A DNA stretch of 64,000 nt from Ampelocalamus luodianensis (taxonomy: Eukaryota; Streptophyta; Magnoliopsida; Poales; Poaceae): positions 22,557,080-22,621,079 of the forward strand of contig CM070617.1 of NCBI GenBank assembly GCA_036346255.1, in the 5' to 3' direction. Below are positions 33,961 to 45,536 of this stretch, in pieces; position 1 is the first letter of the stretch; every line of letters begins with the position of its first letter. A model generated the notes under the pieces. That model did no database searches and was not told the origin of the DNA. It saw only the letters and a program-made list of their open reading frames with translations. A program made the position numbers and the translations under genes.

Positions 33961-34345
33961 AAATCGAGGGGAGAACGAACAACTCACGGTGGGAATTAAA
34001 GCAACACATAAATCGATGCTCGTGGAAGACGTGTGAACCCGCAGAAAGACAGTGCGAGCGCAATGTATGCGTCGATCAGATGGCGAGATAAAAAGAAAGA
34101 ACGAACTCGTAGACGCAACGTGCACATGCAGCGCAACCCATGCTCGGAGCAGGGCCAACCCAAAAAACACAATCGAACGGCGCAGACTCCCACGAGCGGC
34201 GCGCGAGCGTAACACAAAGCACAATCGAATGACAGCCAGGACTACATAGCACCATCGAACGGTCGACCAAAAAAACGACGTGGACGCCCTGGCTGGCGAG
34301 CAAAGTTGCCTCCTTTTATATAGAAGGATTTCAATGCTCGAGAGT

Positions 34346-36047
34346 GGAGATTGAAAAGTCACTTATTGTTTACCCTTCACTGGTCATATACATATCGTGC
34401 TTAAGTACTAGTAATATTATCCCTCAGAAAAAAGTACTACTAATATTCAATGGGTCAAAGTTGAAAAAGAAAATGTTTAGAATGTACCTTCTGTGTTAAG
34501 GGTAGGAGCTACTTAATTATGGCTTCATCAACAAATCTCCAAATGATGACCGTAGCATCAGGTCGTTCTAATTTCTAAACAACTACTCCACTAACTAGTA
34601 CTTCCTAGACTGGTGACATGCCTTGTGCTTGCTTACTTCTCGGTTTATTTGCGCCTTTTCTTCTTCTTTTTTAAAGCATGTTTGCACTTGTCTGTACTAC
34701 TTTGTAGACTGGTGGCGGTTTAGTAACTTCCTGATTGTTTGATTTATTGCAAGCTTTGTTTGTAGGATGGCATATACATGTCTATATATGACTAGACGTC
34801 GAGCTTAGGTTAGATACACATTTGCTCCAAACTAGTTCACTATTATCAATCATAAAATGATGATTATGACATACTCCCGTATACATCAATAATATATATG
34901 AGGTTTATAGAGTTTCTGTAGAAACAATTGTCAACTAGTACATAAAGGTCCAAGAATATATTGTCCCAAAATCAGCACAATAAGATGTGCCGCAGAGGAG
35001 TAGAATCATTTTCCAGAAAAAACTCGAAACAAAAAAAAAATAAACTTTCAATGACATTGATGATTGATCATATATAGTACTCAAAAAATGATTGATCATA
35101 TGCATGGTCAAGTATACCTTTAAGAGAAATATCTACTATGATTGGGCCAATTCAAGTTCTTTCTGGAAGAACCTTTTTTTTTCTGGGTAACTTCAGTTTG
35201 AACAGAATATTTACTTGACCTTATAAAGAGCCAATTTTTTTTTAAAAAAAAAAATATGTAAGCTAGCATTTTGCTTTCAAGAAGGAAGACTCTTCGAAGC
35301 TCGCAAGAGGACTTCTAACACAAAAAAATAAACAGAAGAAAACAAGCAAACTTTTCAAAGAAATCTCTATGCAGTGATTAGTACACTCTTGAACCCTTTA
35401 CAGCCAGTGCATGTGTGATGTAGAGAGAGTACAAGACAATTTCTACAGAATACCTACTACAGAATTTAATTTCAAACTCCTTAGCCGTCACTAAACAACT
35501 AGGACTGGGTGAATCACCCATTCATGCGTCTATCGTTTTCCTTCAGAGAATCTTTTCTTCATGTTCAATTTGAACAGACTCCAAGAGCATGCATCCGTAG
35601 CTGATATATGTTCACTGTCGCTCGTCAGCTTGCAAAGCCAGCTTGTGCTGATCTGGGGGCCTGAATTTTCTCAGAAGCATTATTTAAGTCACAGTCTCTT
35701 CATGCATGGTTTAACATTTTGCATATGTTATTACGCAGCTTATGCATGAAGCGTATGCCCTTGAAGTCTTGGTTGCAAAAGTTTTTATTTTAGTTACCGT
35801 GTTCTTGATTTTTTTTTTAACTAATTCACACGACTTTAATCACTTCGTCTCCTACTCTGATTTGCCTGCTGCTTTGTATAGCAATTTGGTAGCTTCACCA
35901 ATCTTGTCCTAGACTTGGCGATCAGGAAATCCATTTTCCCCCCGTGATTTGATTACAAAGTGTCTTTATTTGTTCAGACACTAGCGCAAGCTTGTGAGAT
36001 CATCACACGGCACAAAGAACAGCATCCAGGTTTATAAGAGAGCAATC
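34346..36047. other. AT-rich intergenic sequence, no gene recognised
   Basis: Only short frames without domains (for example 35561-35749). No clear inverted repeats or target duplications were found. Confidence 0.5.
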
Positions 36048-36440
36048 TGTTACCACTTGCCGTCTGCATTTACTAGTCAGTGAAAAGAACAGGTGATAAC
36101 TATTAACGAATGGCTGCGAACAGATGGATTTGGGAAACAAAGAGGACATGGGAGGGACGGATTGACGGAGAAATGTGTTGCTGTCTTCACCAAATCAAGT
36201 AACCGTCAATATTTGGTGTAAGAAAGCAATGGCATACAACTAACTGGTACCACTTGCCGTCTGCATTTACTAGCCAGTGAAAAGAACAGGTGATAACTAT
36301 TAACGAATGGCTGCGAACAGATGGATTTGGGAAACAAAGAGACGTGGGAGGGACGGATTGACGGAGAAATGTGTTGCTGTCTTTACCTAATCAAGTAACT
36401 GTCAATATTTGGTATAAGAAAGCAATGGCATGCAACTAAC
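36048..36440. repeat. Direct tandem duplication of ~195 bp
   Basis: 36048-36242 and 36247-36440 are near-identical (both start around TACCACTTGCCGTCTGCATT and end AAGCAATGGCATRCAAC). There are few substitutions and one 2-bp change, which suggests a recent duplication. Confidence 0.9.
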
Positions 36441-36479
36441 ATCTGTCATTACTCTGGAGGGTAATTACACTTAATCAAA

Positions 36480-37470
36480 CGAATTACTATTCGTCTATTC
36501 AGTAGGACACCGTTTCGACGAATAGTAAGTTTTATCAGAGTCAACGCAACGGAACAATAAGATAGAAACTGTATATCTTTATTACAGTAGTAGGCATACA
36601 AGGCTATGATCTTTGTACATCTTTATTACAGTAGTAGGCATACAAAGCTATGGTCTTTAATACAATTATTTAATTACAACGGGAAAGGCCTCCCCTCGCT
36701 TGCCTGCTCGGATCCACTGGTCGTCTACTCGTCCCATCCACCGAATAAGGCGTCCGCCTCGCCTTGGTCCTCGTAGTCAGCGCCCTCGCCTCCTGCGGAC
36801 TCATCGGTACCTGCATGTCTTTCATCCCACTCAGGATAATTCCCGGCCAAACCAGGATCTAATAAAGGATAATACTAGCAACTTTGAGTACTAGTGTACT
36901 CAGCAAGCATTAATAGTAAAAATGCACTGGATAACTCATCCATGTTCGTTATCATATTTTCTAGTTCATCTCTTTTTCTAAAAATAAACATCTCGTCAAA
37001 TTAAGTGACAAATTTTGATACTGAAAAGACTACTTGTCACTCGGAGAGAAGATAGACCCCTAACGGTTCCCGTAGACTCCAATCCAAGAGACTGACATGA
37101 ATTCATGATTTGATATAGCACTGTGCATGCTTGTACCACTTTACCCATAGCTATTCTAAGCTCTCTCTAAGCTATGTCCATCGTATTTCCTTTTATGTGA
37201 CTTCGATTTCAGAATACAGAACGTTTTCTAGGTTACGTGATTAAGTCTCCGCCCACTATTTTCCATCAGTGTGCTGGGGCGCTCAACCAGCCCTCCACCC
37301 AGTCCTCAACCGAGTTCCAATAATGTTGGTTGGTGCGGCTCTCTGCCCCTGCACCCAACACTCTACCTTGGTGCGGCTCTCTTCCTGCTCCCAACACTCC
37401 AACGTGCGCCCATTGTGGATAATATAATTACGTAACAGGGTAGTATTTTCTGCTCGTCGAAACGGGAAAA
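36480..37470 (-). repeat. Decayed gypsy LTR fragment
   Basis: On the minus strand it shows landmarks of the grass gypsy LTRs in this window: ATGGGTAAAGTGGTACAAGC near 37147, TGCTTGCTGAGTACAC near 36905, then GGACGAGTAGACGACC, CCCGTTGTAATTAAATAA and two copies of CTACTACTGTAATAAAGAT. Neither border nor a target duplication could be fixed. A palindrome, TTACTATTCGTC/GACGAATAGTAA, lies at 36483-36535. Confidence 0.6.
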
Positions 37471-38464
37471 TGGTTGGTAATTAAATACAGTATCTGACCG
37501 AATAAGAGTTTTGTTAGTCCTTATGTTTTAAACATATGTAAAGGGTCCCACCTCTTCCCTCATCTTTTTCCTGCCCCGGGGCCCCTTTACCCGCCATAAT
37601 ATTAACTCTGATCTCATTTCATTTCTCATTCATCCTTTCTTTTCATCTCCTTCTTCTGTTTAACCGATTTGGATTTTAAGACATAGTTTTTATGCAATAT
37701 GTATAATAGTACAGAATGTAACTTTCACATTTAATATAACTATATTGATATTCAAGAGATAAGCTTGCCTTCAAAATTGTAGAAAAGATCGTCGTCGAAG
37801 AAATCTGTATCACCTACTCCGGTCTGTGTGGGCTCGTCTGCTGCAATTTATGCGACGGGGTGAATAATAATACATAAGTAAATAATTAGTGGCATTTGGG
37901 TGTTATTAGTGTACAATAGTCAGATGGTTCTCCTTTTTGGCATATTTTAATTTAATAAAGTTTTTCGGGTCCTTCGCCAGGTTAGCACCCCCACTGTGGT
38001 TAATCTTGCCTGTCGGCACTAGGGTCGCGGTGGCCAATACTCACGCTTTAACGTACAAAAATGAACTACTACACGCGGTCACATGCAACTATGTTTATTT
38101 ACCCTTTTTTCTACGCAAGCAAATATGCTTATTTGGTTTTATACGGGTGCGTATGCAGTTAATCAATTTTCTAAATAAATTTAGGGTTGATTAATTTAAT
38201 TATTCTAATATGATTAAATTAGTTCTAATGTAACATATTATTGGTCTAATTTAGTGATTTTTTATTGGTTATTGATTTTGATAAACAGTCCCAGATTAAT
38301 TTTACATATGCTTGTATTTTTAGTTTCTGCGGGTTAGTCTACAATTATTCAGTCGTACTTGGTTTGCAAAATTTAATCGGTCCAGTATTTAAGTGGCGCC
38401 GACGTGCACTAATACTGATGCCTATTTCTTTTTTTATACGGCAACACCTACGGCCACTAATTTC
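37471..38464. other. Intergenic, no gene recognised
   Basis: AT-rich with scattered GC patches; frames such as 37937-38194 carry no domain. Confidence 0.45.
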
Positions 38465-39840
38465 CTAAAGTTTCTACATATTACCCAATGTTCATGCTAT
38501 CTTTTTTGAAGTTCCCAGAGAGGTTCTTAAAAGACTTGATTTCTATCGATCTAGATTTTACTGGCAAAGTGATAGTCATAAACGAAAATATATGCTTGCT
38601 AAATGGAGTTTAGTGTGTACACCCAAAGAGCAAGGCGGTTTAAGCATTCAGAACTTAGACACAAAAAACAAGAGTTTACTAGGGAAATGGTTGTTTAAGC
38701 TGCTTAATGAAGAAGGGATATGGCAATCTATGCTAACAAGAAAATATTTGGGTGATAAGAGTCTCTCGCAGGTGGTTAATAAACCTGTGACTTCCCAATT
38801 TTGGTCGGGTCTTATGAAAATTAAAAACCAATTTCTTCGATTTGGTTCATTCCAGGTTAAAAATGGAATACAAACTAGGTTTTGGGAAGATATATGGCTA
38901 GGAGACACTCCTTTGAAAAATCAATATCCAATTATCTATAATGTGGTGAGGAGAAAGAATGATACAGTGGCAAATGTACTGAGATCGGATCCTCTTCATA
39001 TTTCTTTTCGAAGACCTATTATTGGACCTAAGCTACATATTTGGAATGAGTTAATTATGAGAATTGCTAATTTAACACTGAGTTCTCAAAAAGATGTTTT
39101 CAGGTGGAATCTGAATAAGTCTGGACTTTTCTCGGTACCATCTTTCTATGGGGCCTTAATTGGAACCAATCAAGCTCCTATTAGGGATTTTTTTGGTTCA
39201 TTAAGATCCCGTTAAAAGTGAAAATATTCCTATGGTATCTCAAAAGAGGGGTGGTGTTAACTAAAGATAACCTGTTTAAAAAAAATAGAGGGGAAGCAAA
39301 AAATGTTGTTTTTGTATTAAAGAGGAAACAATTCATCATCTTTTTATTGATTGCCCTTTTGCACGTCTTGCATAGTGGGCTGCTAACTGTGCGTTTAATT
39401 TATCCCCTCCTATGAGTATAGCGCACTTGTTTGGGAATTGGCTAGCCGGTATTCTAAAAATTTTAAAGTCACAACTCCTAGTGGGAGCTAGTGTCTTATG
39501 TTGGTCTATTTGGCTATGTCGGAATGATATTGTTTTTTATATAAAAAAACTATCACTAATCCCTTGCAGGTTATCATATTGAGTGGACACTGGTTGAGTG
39601 CTTGGGCAAATTTACAGAAATCGCCTCAGAAGGAATCAATGATAGCTGGAGCGCCAGATCGGAGTTTGTGGTGAAGCAAATCCTAAACCTTCATGGATAG
39701 CGGTTTAGTCACATGATTTGTAATGATTAAGTTTTATTTCCAATCATCTTTTGGCTGTAAGGCTTCTAGCCATTTTTTAACTATCGTTGGACATTGTGAT
39801 ATTCGTCTTCTTAATAAAATAGGATGTGTGCATCCTTGAT
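38465..39840 (+). pseudogene. LINE (L1-type) fragment: end of RT region and zf-RVT domain
   Basis: Starts in the post-catalytic part of a plant L1 reverse transcriptase (LKRLDFYRSRFYWQ, then KWSLVCTPKEQGGLSIQNLD, NKSLLGKWLFKLLNEEG). The open frame 38592-39215 continues to KDVFRWNLNKSGLFSVPSFY. After a frame change, the zinc-binding zf-RVT region follows (IPLKVKIFLWYLKRGVVLTK, then a cysteine-poor, frame-shifted CCFC..H..C segment). The end shows WSIWLCRNDIVF. The 3' end, CTTAATAAAATAGGATGTG, is typical of these elements. The endonuclease and catalytic RT core are missing, as usual after 5'-truncated insertion. Confidence 0.85.
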
Positions 39841-40028
39841 ACAGAGGTCAGGAGAGATTTTTCTCTTCCATTATCTAAAAAACCTATTTTTTCCTTTTTT
39901 TTTCTCTTACCATCTTATCCCTTCACTCTCTCTCATCTCACTCCCCATTCCAACCGATCAAATTCCCCTTGCTTCTTCGGTTTCTTCCCCCCTTTTTCCT
40001 TCCTCCCTTCCTCTACTGGAAAAAAAAT

Positions 40029-40255
40029 CATATAGGACCTGGTCCACAACTTTATCAATGTAGACCAACTCCACAGTGTGACACGTGTATTTTCATAAAT
40101 CTCAAAGCGCACAGCCCCATAAATTGCTGATGTGAATTTTTACGAATTAAATACTGAATGCTAGCATGTCACATTTTGAGATTTATGAAAAGACACGTGT
40201 TACGCTGTGGAATTGATCTATATTGATGGAATTGTGGACCAGGTCCTATAAGATT
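40029..40255. mobile_element. MITE with ~80-bp inverted repeats
   Basis: Inward from both ends: ATCWTATAGGACCTGGTCCACAA, then TCAATRTAGAYCAAYTCCACAG, CACGTGT and CATAAATCTCAAA. The two arms meet around a ~40-bp AT-rich centre, so the whole unit can fold back. The target duplication is unclear (CTACT/CTACC flanks), so the superfamily is left open. Confidence 0.8.
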
Positions 40256-41489
40256 TTTTTCTACCTCGTCCAACCGGCTCCACCTCCTCCCTCTAGTCAC
40301 CACCGACGACCGGCCTACTACCGCCACTCCTCCTCTACGCCGCCTCCGTCGGCACCTCCCCCTGCGCTGCCCGGCTGTGCCTGGCCCTCGGCCCGCCCCT
40401 GCGCCGCGCCATGCGCCGGTGTCCCCCTGGTCGCTCCTCTGGCTCGGGCTGCCTCCCCTAGCTTCGTCGGTCCCCTGCTACCGCCACCCGACGGCCCGCC
40501 TCCCCTGCATCCCCTCGATTTGGCCGTCTCTTCGCGACACCCGACCGGCTTGGCCATCCGACCGCCGGCACCTCGACTCGGCCCAGCACCACCGTCCTCC
40601 GGCTCGGGTCTGTTTTTGCCCGCGCCGCCTACGCCTCTTCCTCCCCGGCCGCATGCGGCTTGGCCCGGTCCCCTCTCACCCCGGCCATGGTGCCCGGCTT
40701 GGCTTGGCCCACGGTCTCTCTACGCCTATTGCTCGCCCAGCAAACGGCCGCTCGCGCTCTAGCTCGGTTTGGCTGCGGTTGAGACCAGCTCTGGTTGGGC
40801 TTCGTAATTTCCCCTCTTCTTCCTTTGGTTAACTTATTTTCAAGATTTGATTTATACATGTTTTGATGCGTGCATGGTTGATGCCTGAACTTGGTGAAGG
40901 GGGTGAGTTGGGCTACCATGATCGCGATGCCGCTGTCGCCTGAGGTAACTACCACCCTCCATCCACTCTTTATCTCATGCTCTATGATGGAAATGCTGAG
41001 AGCTAGGCCACTATGATGGTTATGGTGTTTTGATATGTGTAAAAAAGGCATGACACACTGGATGGGGGATGGTTCTATGAAAATGACAGTAAGAATGACT
41101 ATAGAAGGTGGGCTACCTTGTCGGTTTGGCTTGAGATGGACTCGGTCATCGTTTGCCTTCTAGGGTTGTGACCTCAGTGCTTGCTCCTCCTCCTTGCCCG
41201 TACTATCTTGCTGCCCTGCCTTCCTCCTTGTGCTCTCTGTGGGTGTGGTGGTGAATGGTGCTGTGAGGGTGGCCTTGGTTGCAGTGGGGTGGCTTTCCTT
41301 CGGTTGCTTGGCTTTGCTTGGGATGCTTGTGCTGGCTGCGAACGAATGGAAGACTTATGAATGTGTTTTGACTGAGGAGTGTGAGGCTTTGTGAAATGGG
41401 AGGCTTGTGAGGGAGTGTTGTTTATGGGGGAGGTGTGCAGGGGGATGGTTCGGCTGTGGGATATTTTCTTTCCCCTCTGCATGGCTCTA
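40256..41489. other. GC-rich then G/T-rich sequence, possibly part of a large LTR
   Basis: 40256-40830 is C-rich with proline-rich chance frames on the plus strand (40223-40762). 40860-41489 is G/T-rich. With 43053-44150 it looks like the leader and body of a large gypsy LTR split by the small LTR element, but I could not fix both ends. Confidence 0.35.
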
Positions 41490-41494
41490 TCCCT

Positions 41495-41887
41495 TGTTGG
41501 CCCAGGCACCAGCGAGATCTCACTCATTGTTTCCTCTCGGGTATTCTCAAGGAAGAAGACGATGAATAGTAGATTTTTTCCGACGTGCAATGCCTTGCGT
41601 CGTTTTCTCTCACTCTCTGTTATTCAACTCCAACTGAATGCTGAAGTACAACTTGACTTTATCAGCTAACACATGGATGCATGGGGCAACTACTTGCAGT
41701 CAGGCCACTAGCCACATGATCTGATTTCCATGGCACGACCACATCGTGCACACCAACATGCACTTGACTAAGTACCAGCCAACATGCGAACTAACAACTC
41801 CTAATATGCACAGCACACACACAAGCTTACTAACTCATCTACATGCAAAACACTAACTCTACTACTCTAACAAGATTATTTCAAACA
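41495..41887 (-). repeat. 3' LTR of the small LTR element
   Basis: About 72 bp longer than its partner because of an extra stretch near 41545-41615. The rest aligns closely with 42727-43047. Confidence 0.92.
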
Positions 41888-42367
41888 TTCTCCCCCCTAA
41901 TCTTGTTGTCACTACTTCACAAGCCGAAGTTTGATCTCCTGACTTCTACGCCGCCGGTGACACAACTTGATGACGATTTCACTATCAGCTCCAATTTGTC
42001 TTTTCGCTAGTACCATCGGCGACCGAGACTCGGACCGAAGCTTACATTAGTGAGTTCTTGGACATCCTTACAAGAACTCACGCTTTTTCGTGGACACAAC
42101 TAACACGAGAATACACACATGTACAACAGCTAGACGAGAGTACATGGAGAGAATACACTTCTATTCTCTTGTACTACTAAGCTCTTGGACACGCACACAA
42201 CTCACAGTGGAGGAAACAGAAGAACGTCATGAGCACACACACAGCTTTTGGCACTCGGCTAGCCTGGAGCTTTTCCATGTGCTCTCATTCTTTATCCTCC
42301 AAGATACCTGGCTGGCCTTGCCGACGCCGCGAGGCCCGTTGACGCGTCACTGTCCACGAAGAACACG

Positions 42368-42556
42368 ATGGCCTCCACGGCCGAACTGGACAGCATGATG
42401 GAGTGCATGGTGGGGTGCTTCACGCAGGTGCTGGGGTGCGCCTTCGGGTGCATGGGCAAGGGACCCGACCTGTCGCTCTGCATCATCAGCTGCAACCAGA
42501 AGAGCATTGTCTGCATGGTGCGCTGTGGCATCTTGCCATCGTCGCCCGCGCCCTAG
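42368..42556 (+). CDS. Cysteine-rich ORF fragment carried by the LTR element
   Basis: A 62-codon frame (MASTAELDSMMECMVGC...) with eight cysteines in a strict pattern: CX3C-X6-CX3C-X9-CX3C-X6-CX3C (roughly residues 13-56), so a CX3C-X6-CX3C module is repeated. After TAG at 42554-42556 the same frame continues with a proline-rich stretch (PTPLAPRPMPPVPKPLPPG), which suggests the stop is a mutation of a longer gene. There is no signal peptide. CX3C pairs recall helical-hairpin peptides, but I do not recognise the family. It lies antisense to the retrotransposon, which fits capture of a host gene fragment. Expression is unknown. Confidence 0.5.
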   Translation: MASTAELDSMMECMVGCFTQVLGCAFGCMGKGPDLSLCIISCNQKSIVCMVRCGILPSSPAP

Positions 42557-42726
42557 CCCACGCCTCTCGCGCCTAGGCCCATGCCGCCCGTGCCCAAGCC
42601 GCTGCCTCCAGGAAGCCGACGCCGCGTTGCGCCCCGCAGACCGCGCATCTCCACCGCGCTCGCCGAGCGCCGCCTCCACAGCGCTCTCCTCCACACCGGG
42701 TGGCATCTCCTCGCTCTGATACCAAT

Positions 42727-43047
42727 TGTTAGCCCAGGCACCCAGCGAGACCTCACTTATTGTTTCCTCTGGTATTCTCTGTTATTCAACTCCAACTGAA
42801 TGCTAAAGTACAACTTTACTTTATCAGCTAACACATGGATGCATGGGGCAGCTACTTGCAGTCAGGCCACTAGCCACATGATCCGATTTCCATGGCACGA
42901 TCACATCGTGCACACCAACATGCACTTGACTAAGTACCAGCCTACATGCGAACTAACAACTCCTAATATGCACAGCACACACAGGCTTACTAACTCATCT
43001 ACATGCAAAACACTAACTCTACTACTCTGACAAGATTATTTCCAACA
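42727..43047 (-). repeat. 5' LTR of the small LTR element
   Basis: 321 bp, TG...CA on the minus strand, directly next to the primer site ATTGGTATCAGAGC (42713-42726 on the minus strand). Confidence 0.92.
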
Positions 43048-43052
43048 TCCCT

Positions 43053-44150
43053 TCCCTCTGTGCATGCAGTCTTGACCTTATCATTTTCCTGTGCTTTCCT
43101 GTGCACAGTGAGGGTTGAGGTTGGATATTTGTAGGGTTGTGTTGACTACGCAGCAAAGGTAATGATGGTGCTGGTTTTTGAGATACTCTGTGATGTTTCG
43201 ACTGAGGGTATGGCTTATGGAGAGATGTATTGTGGGATTTTATTATGGTTGTGGTAATCTGGGAAATGTGGATGTTGGATTTTTAAACAACCGGGGGATG
43301 AAACCTACAGAAGTGATAGGTGCTGAATGACCTCAGGTGGTCTAGGTATCTTGATGATCAAGGGGCGACTAACTCCGATTGGTCTGAGTATCTTGATAGT
43401 CAAGGGCGACTACACAGGTTGTTCCGGGCATGGAACAAAAAACCGACCGGCGGTTACCGGATTTCCCGGTGGGGTCCAGGATTTTGAATCCTGGCCGGAA
43501 ATCCTTCATATTCAAAATTCCAGCGAAAACATCTCAAATTCAAATTTATTTGGACGAAATTCATCCGATTTTCCACCGGGATCTCCGTGAATCGTGCGAT
43601 TATCGTTCCTGAGCCCTCATCGGATTTGGTCCTGTTCGGGTTTTGAACCACGGTTCGGATATCCTCTCAGTACTTTGGGGAATCTAATGACAATCTATTT
43701 GTATTCTAACTTATAACCATTGCTTTCGGTTTTACTAATCATTTTCTGAGTTTTTGGTTGTTTAGGAAAGTGTGTAATTGGGAAGGGTTGACGATAATTG
43801 GACGAGATGGCAAAAATGGCTGCAGCTACATGAATGCAAAAAAGTGAATTGTAATTTAATTAACTCTTATATTTTACATTGCAATTGGTTGTAAAATTAA
43901 TCTTGTATCAAATGTTGGGTTGTAATATATTATCTCCGTTTTGTAAATGAACTGTTGTAATGCCTTAAGGTTGTAACCTTTGCATACTCTTTGATGTTTT
44001 GAATTGTTGTTACCATAATTTATATTGTCAATTGCATTAATTATGTGTTTGATAATAACTGGGATTATGTTTTGATCTTGGTTTGATAGATTTTTACTCT
44101 AATTACTGATTATTGTTGTTTAGTTTAGTCTAATTATGCGGGTTCTCACA
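43053..44150. other. Probable continuation of a large LTR
   Basis: Includes a ~45-bp direct repeat at 43335-43420 (GTATCTTGATRRTCAAGGGG, GGCGACTA) and ends at 44150 with GGGTTCTCACA, a plausible gypsy LTR 3' end in plus orientation. No target duplication was identified. No gene. Confidence 0.35.
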
Positions 44151-44200
44151 CCAATGCTCATCTTTCCACCGTTTAATACAACAAGGGATTGTCTATTCAT

Positions 44201-44369
44201 AAGTTGCTTGAAATTTTCTTAAGTTTAAGTCACTTGTTGTGACCATTGGATCAATATCCAATCATATGACATCCATTGGATCAATATTCAATCATATGAC
44301 ACATCAATCTCTACACAAATTCAATGGTCATAACAAGTGACTTAAACTTAAGAAAATTTCAGGCAACTT
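44201..44369. mobile_element. Foldback MITE, 169 bp
   Basis: Terminal inverted repeats of ~48 bp (AAGTTGCTTGAAATTTTCTT inward on the left, the same with minor changes inverted on the right). Between them is a direct repeat of CCATTGGATCAATATYCAAT. Confidence 0.85.
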
Positions 44370-45536
44370 AAAATTAGCAAAACCGATACAACAAATATTT
44401 TTTTGGGAGCAACTAGTGTCCGGACGTTCGATCCTGGCGCTAGTGCAGTACGCCCTCTATAGCCTTTGGATCATCGTGATATAACCTAGTCTCGTTCGTC
44501 CGATTCCTATCTCGTGTGGTGCAACAAAACTTTCAGGTACGCAACAAAAGAAGGAAACCTCGAAACAAAATGCCCCCTCCCATCATTTCTTCCTCGGATG
44601 CACACCTATGGGCGCATCGACTTCAACCTAGTTGCTCACCTCCACGATGAAACAAACACAAACCCCACCTCTTGTGCAACAACTTTTGATGATGCAAAAA
44701 AAAAACCTTACAATAAAACAAAAGGGATATTTGAAAAATCCCCACCAAAACAAATTTTAACAAAAAGAAAAATCTGTTGTGATATTTGAAATGCTTAATG
44801 CAACAAAAAAAAGAACTATGGTGCAACAAATCAACAAATCTATGAAACAAAAATGATATCTTCCTGCAACAATAGAAAAAGTGTATTGCAACAAGAAAAA
44901 ACAGCTATCGCGACAAACCGAATGTGGTGAAAAGATAAAATTGATGGGGAAAATGGAACACACATGCCAAGAGGAGGTGGCCGATAGCTGGCAACGACAA
45001 AACCATCATCGTGTCAGTGCGGCAGACAAAACCATCATCGCGTCAGCGGCAATCATCGATGACACGATGAAAGGTGATTTTTATTTGGAGAGAGAAGAGA
45101 AAGGAAGGGGGAGAGTCCTGATAAGTGCGTTGCAGGAAAAAGGCTCCCGGCGATGAGCTCCGGCCACCGGCGCGTTGCCAGAGGAGGAGGGACTAGAGAG
45201 GAGATCAGAATATGAGGTGCGAGTGTGACCGTGTGAGCTGATGTGGTGGAAAGAAAGCCTAGAACATTCCGTCAGAGAATCGAATGGTGTTTGGATAACG
45301 GTCTACCTACGGAGGGTGGGCCGTGGGCCAATGGAGCGATTGCTCGCGTCAAACGCACAAGGTGTGGGCCTAGGTGGCTGGGTTGAAGCGTCCGGAGCAA
45401 GTGTTTTCGCTCAGATCGTATTGGTCCAAGCATTTCCCATGGGGCCTACATGTCAGCCATACGAGCATAGAAAAGGCAATCCTCCGGAACACTCGCCACC
45501 ACGAACAAGCACACCAGTTTCCCACTGCACCGCGCC
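44370..45536. other. MYB upstream region with degenerate GCAACAAA repeats
   Basis: 44515-44900 is peppered with GCAACAA-type motifs and AAAC runs, a common grass repeat type. 45170-45536 should contain the MYB promoter and leader. No clear TATA box was seen. Confidence 0.45.

Larger units (their letters stand above)
28700..34345. repeat. Purine-rich repeated tract of unknown class, interrupted by a CACTA element
   Basis: Outside the CACTA element, this ~4.2 kb is strongly A- and G-rich on the plus strand, so the minus strand shows many C/F/S/L-rich open frames (up to 316 codons at 32028-32978) with no domain. It contains tandem units of several sizes: ~39 bp twice at 29399-29478, ~75-110 bp units at 32005-32195, and ~510-580 bp units from 32322. 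At the right edge the minus strand reads ATCCTTCTATATAAAAGGAG, which might be a Helitron-like 5' end or an LTR promoter. No matching 3' hairpin with CTRR was found, so class is undecided. Confidence 0.5.
41495..43047 (-). mobile_element. Small non-autonomous LTR retrotransposon carrying foreign sequence
   Basis: LTRs at 41495-41887 and 42727-43047 are flanked by a perfect 5-bp duplication TCCCT (41490-41494 and 43048-43052). On the minus strand the LTR begins TGTTGGAAATAATC and ends GGGCTAACA. The primer site is at 42713-42726 and a polypurine tract adjoins 41888. The internal region is only 839 bp and encodes no gag or pol, so the element depends on a copia helper. It holds a fragment with a cysteine-rich ORF on the opposite strand (42368-42556). 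Confidence 0.92.

Noticed and set aside
28700..34345. Definite Helitron call
   Set aside because: The TATATAAAAGGAG-like right border is suggestive, but I could not find the required 3' hairpin and CTRR end or an A/T insertion site.
40223..40762. 179-codon proline-rich frame as a gene
   Set aside because: Low-complexity CCX codons from C-rich sequence, starting inside a MITE, with an overlapping frame of similar length.
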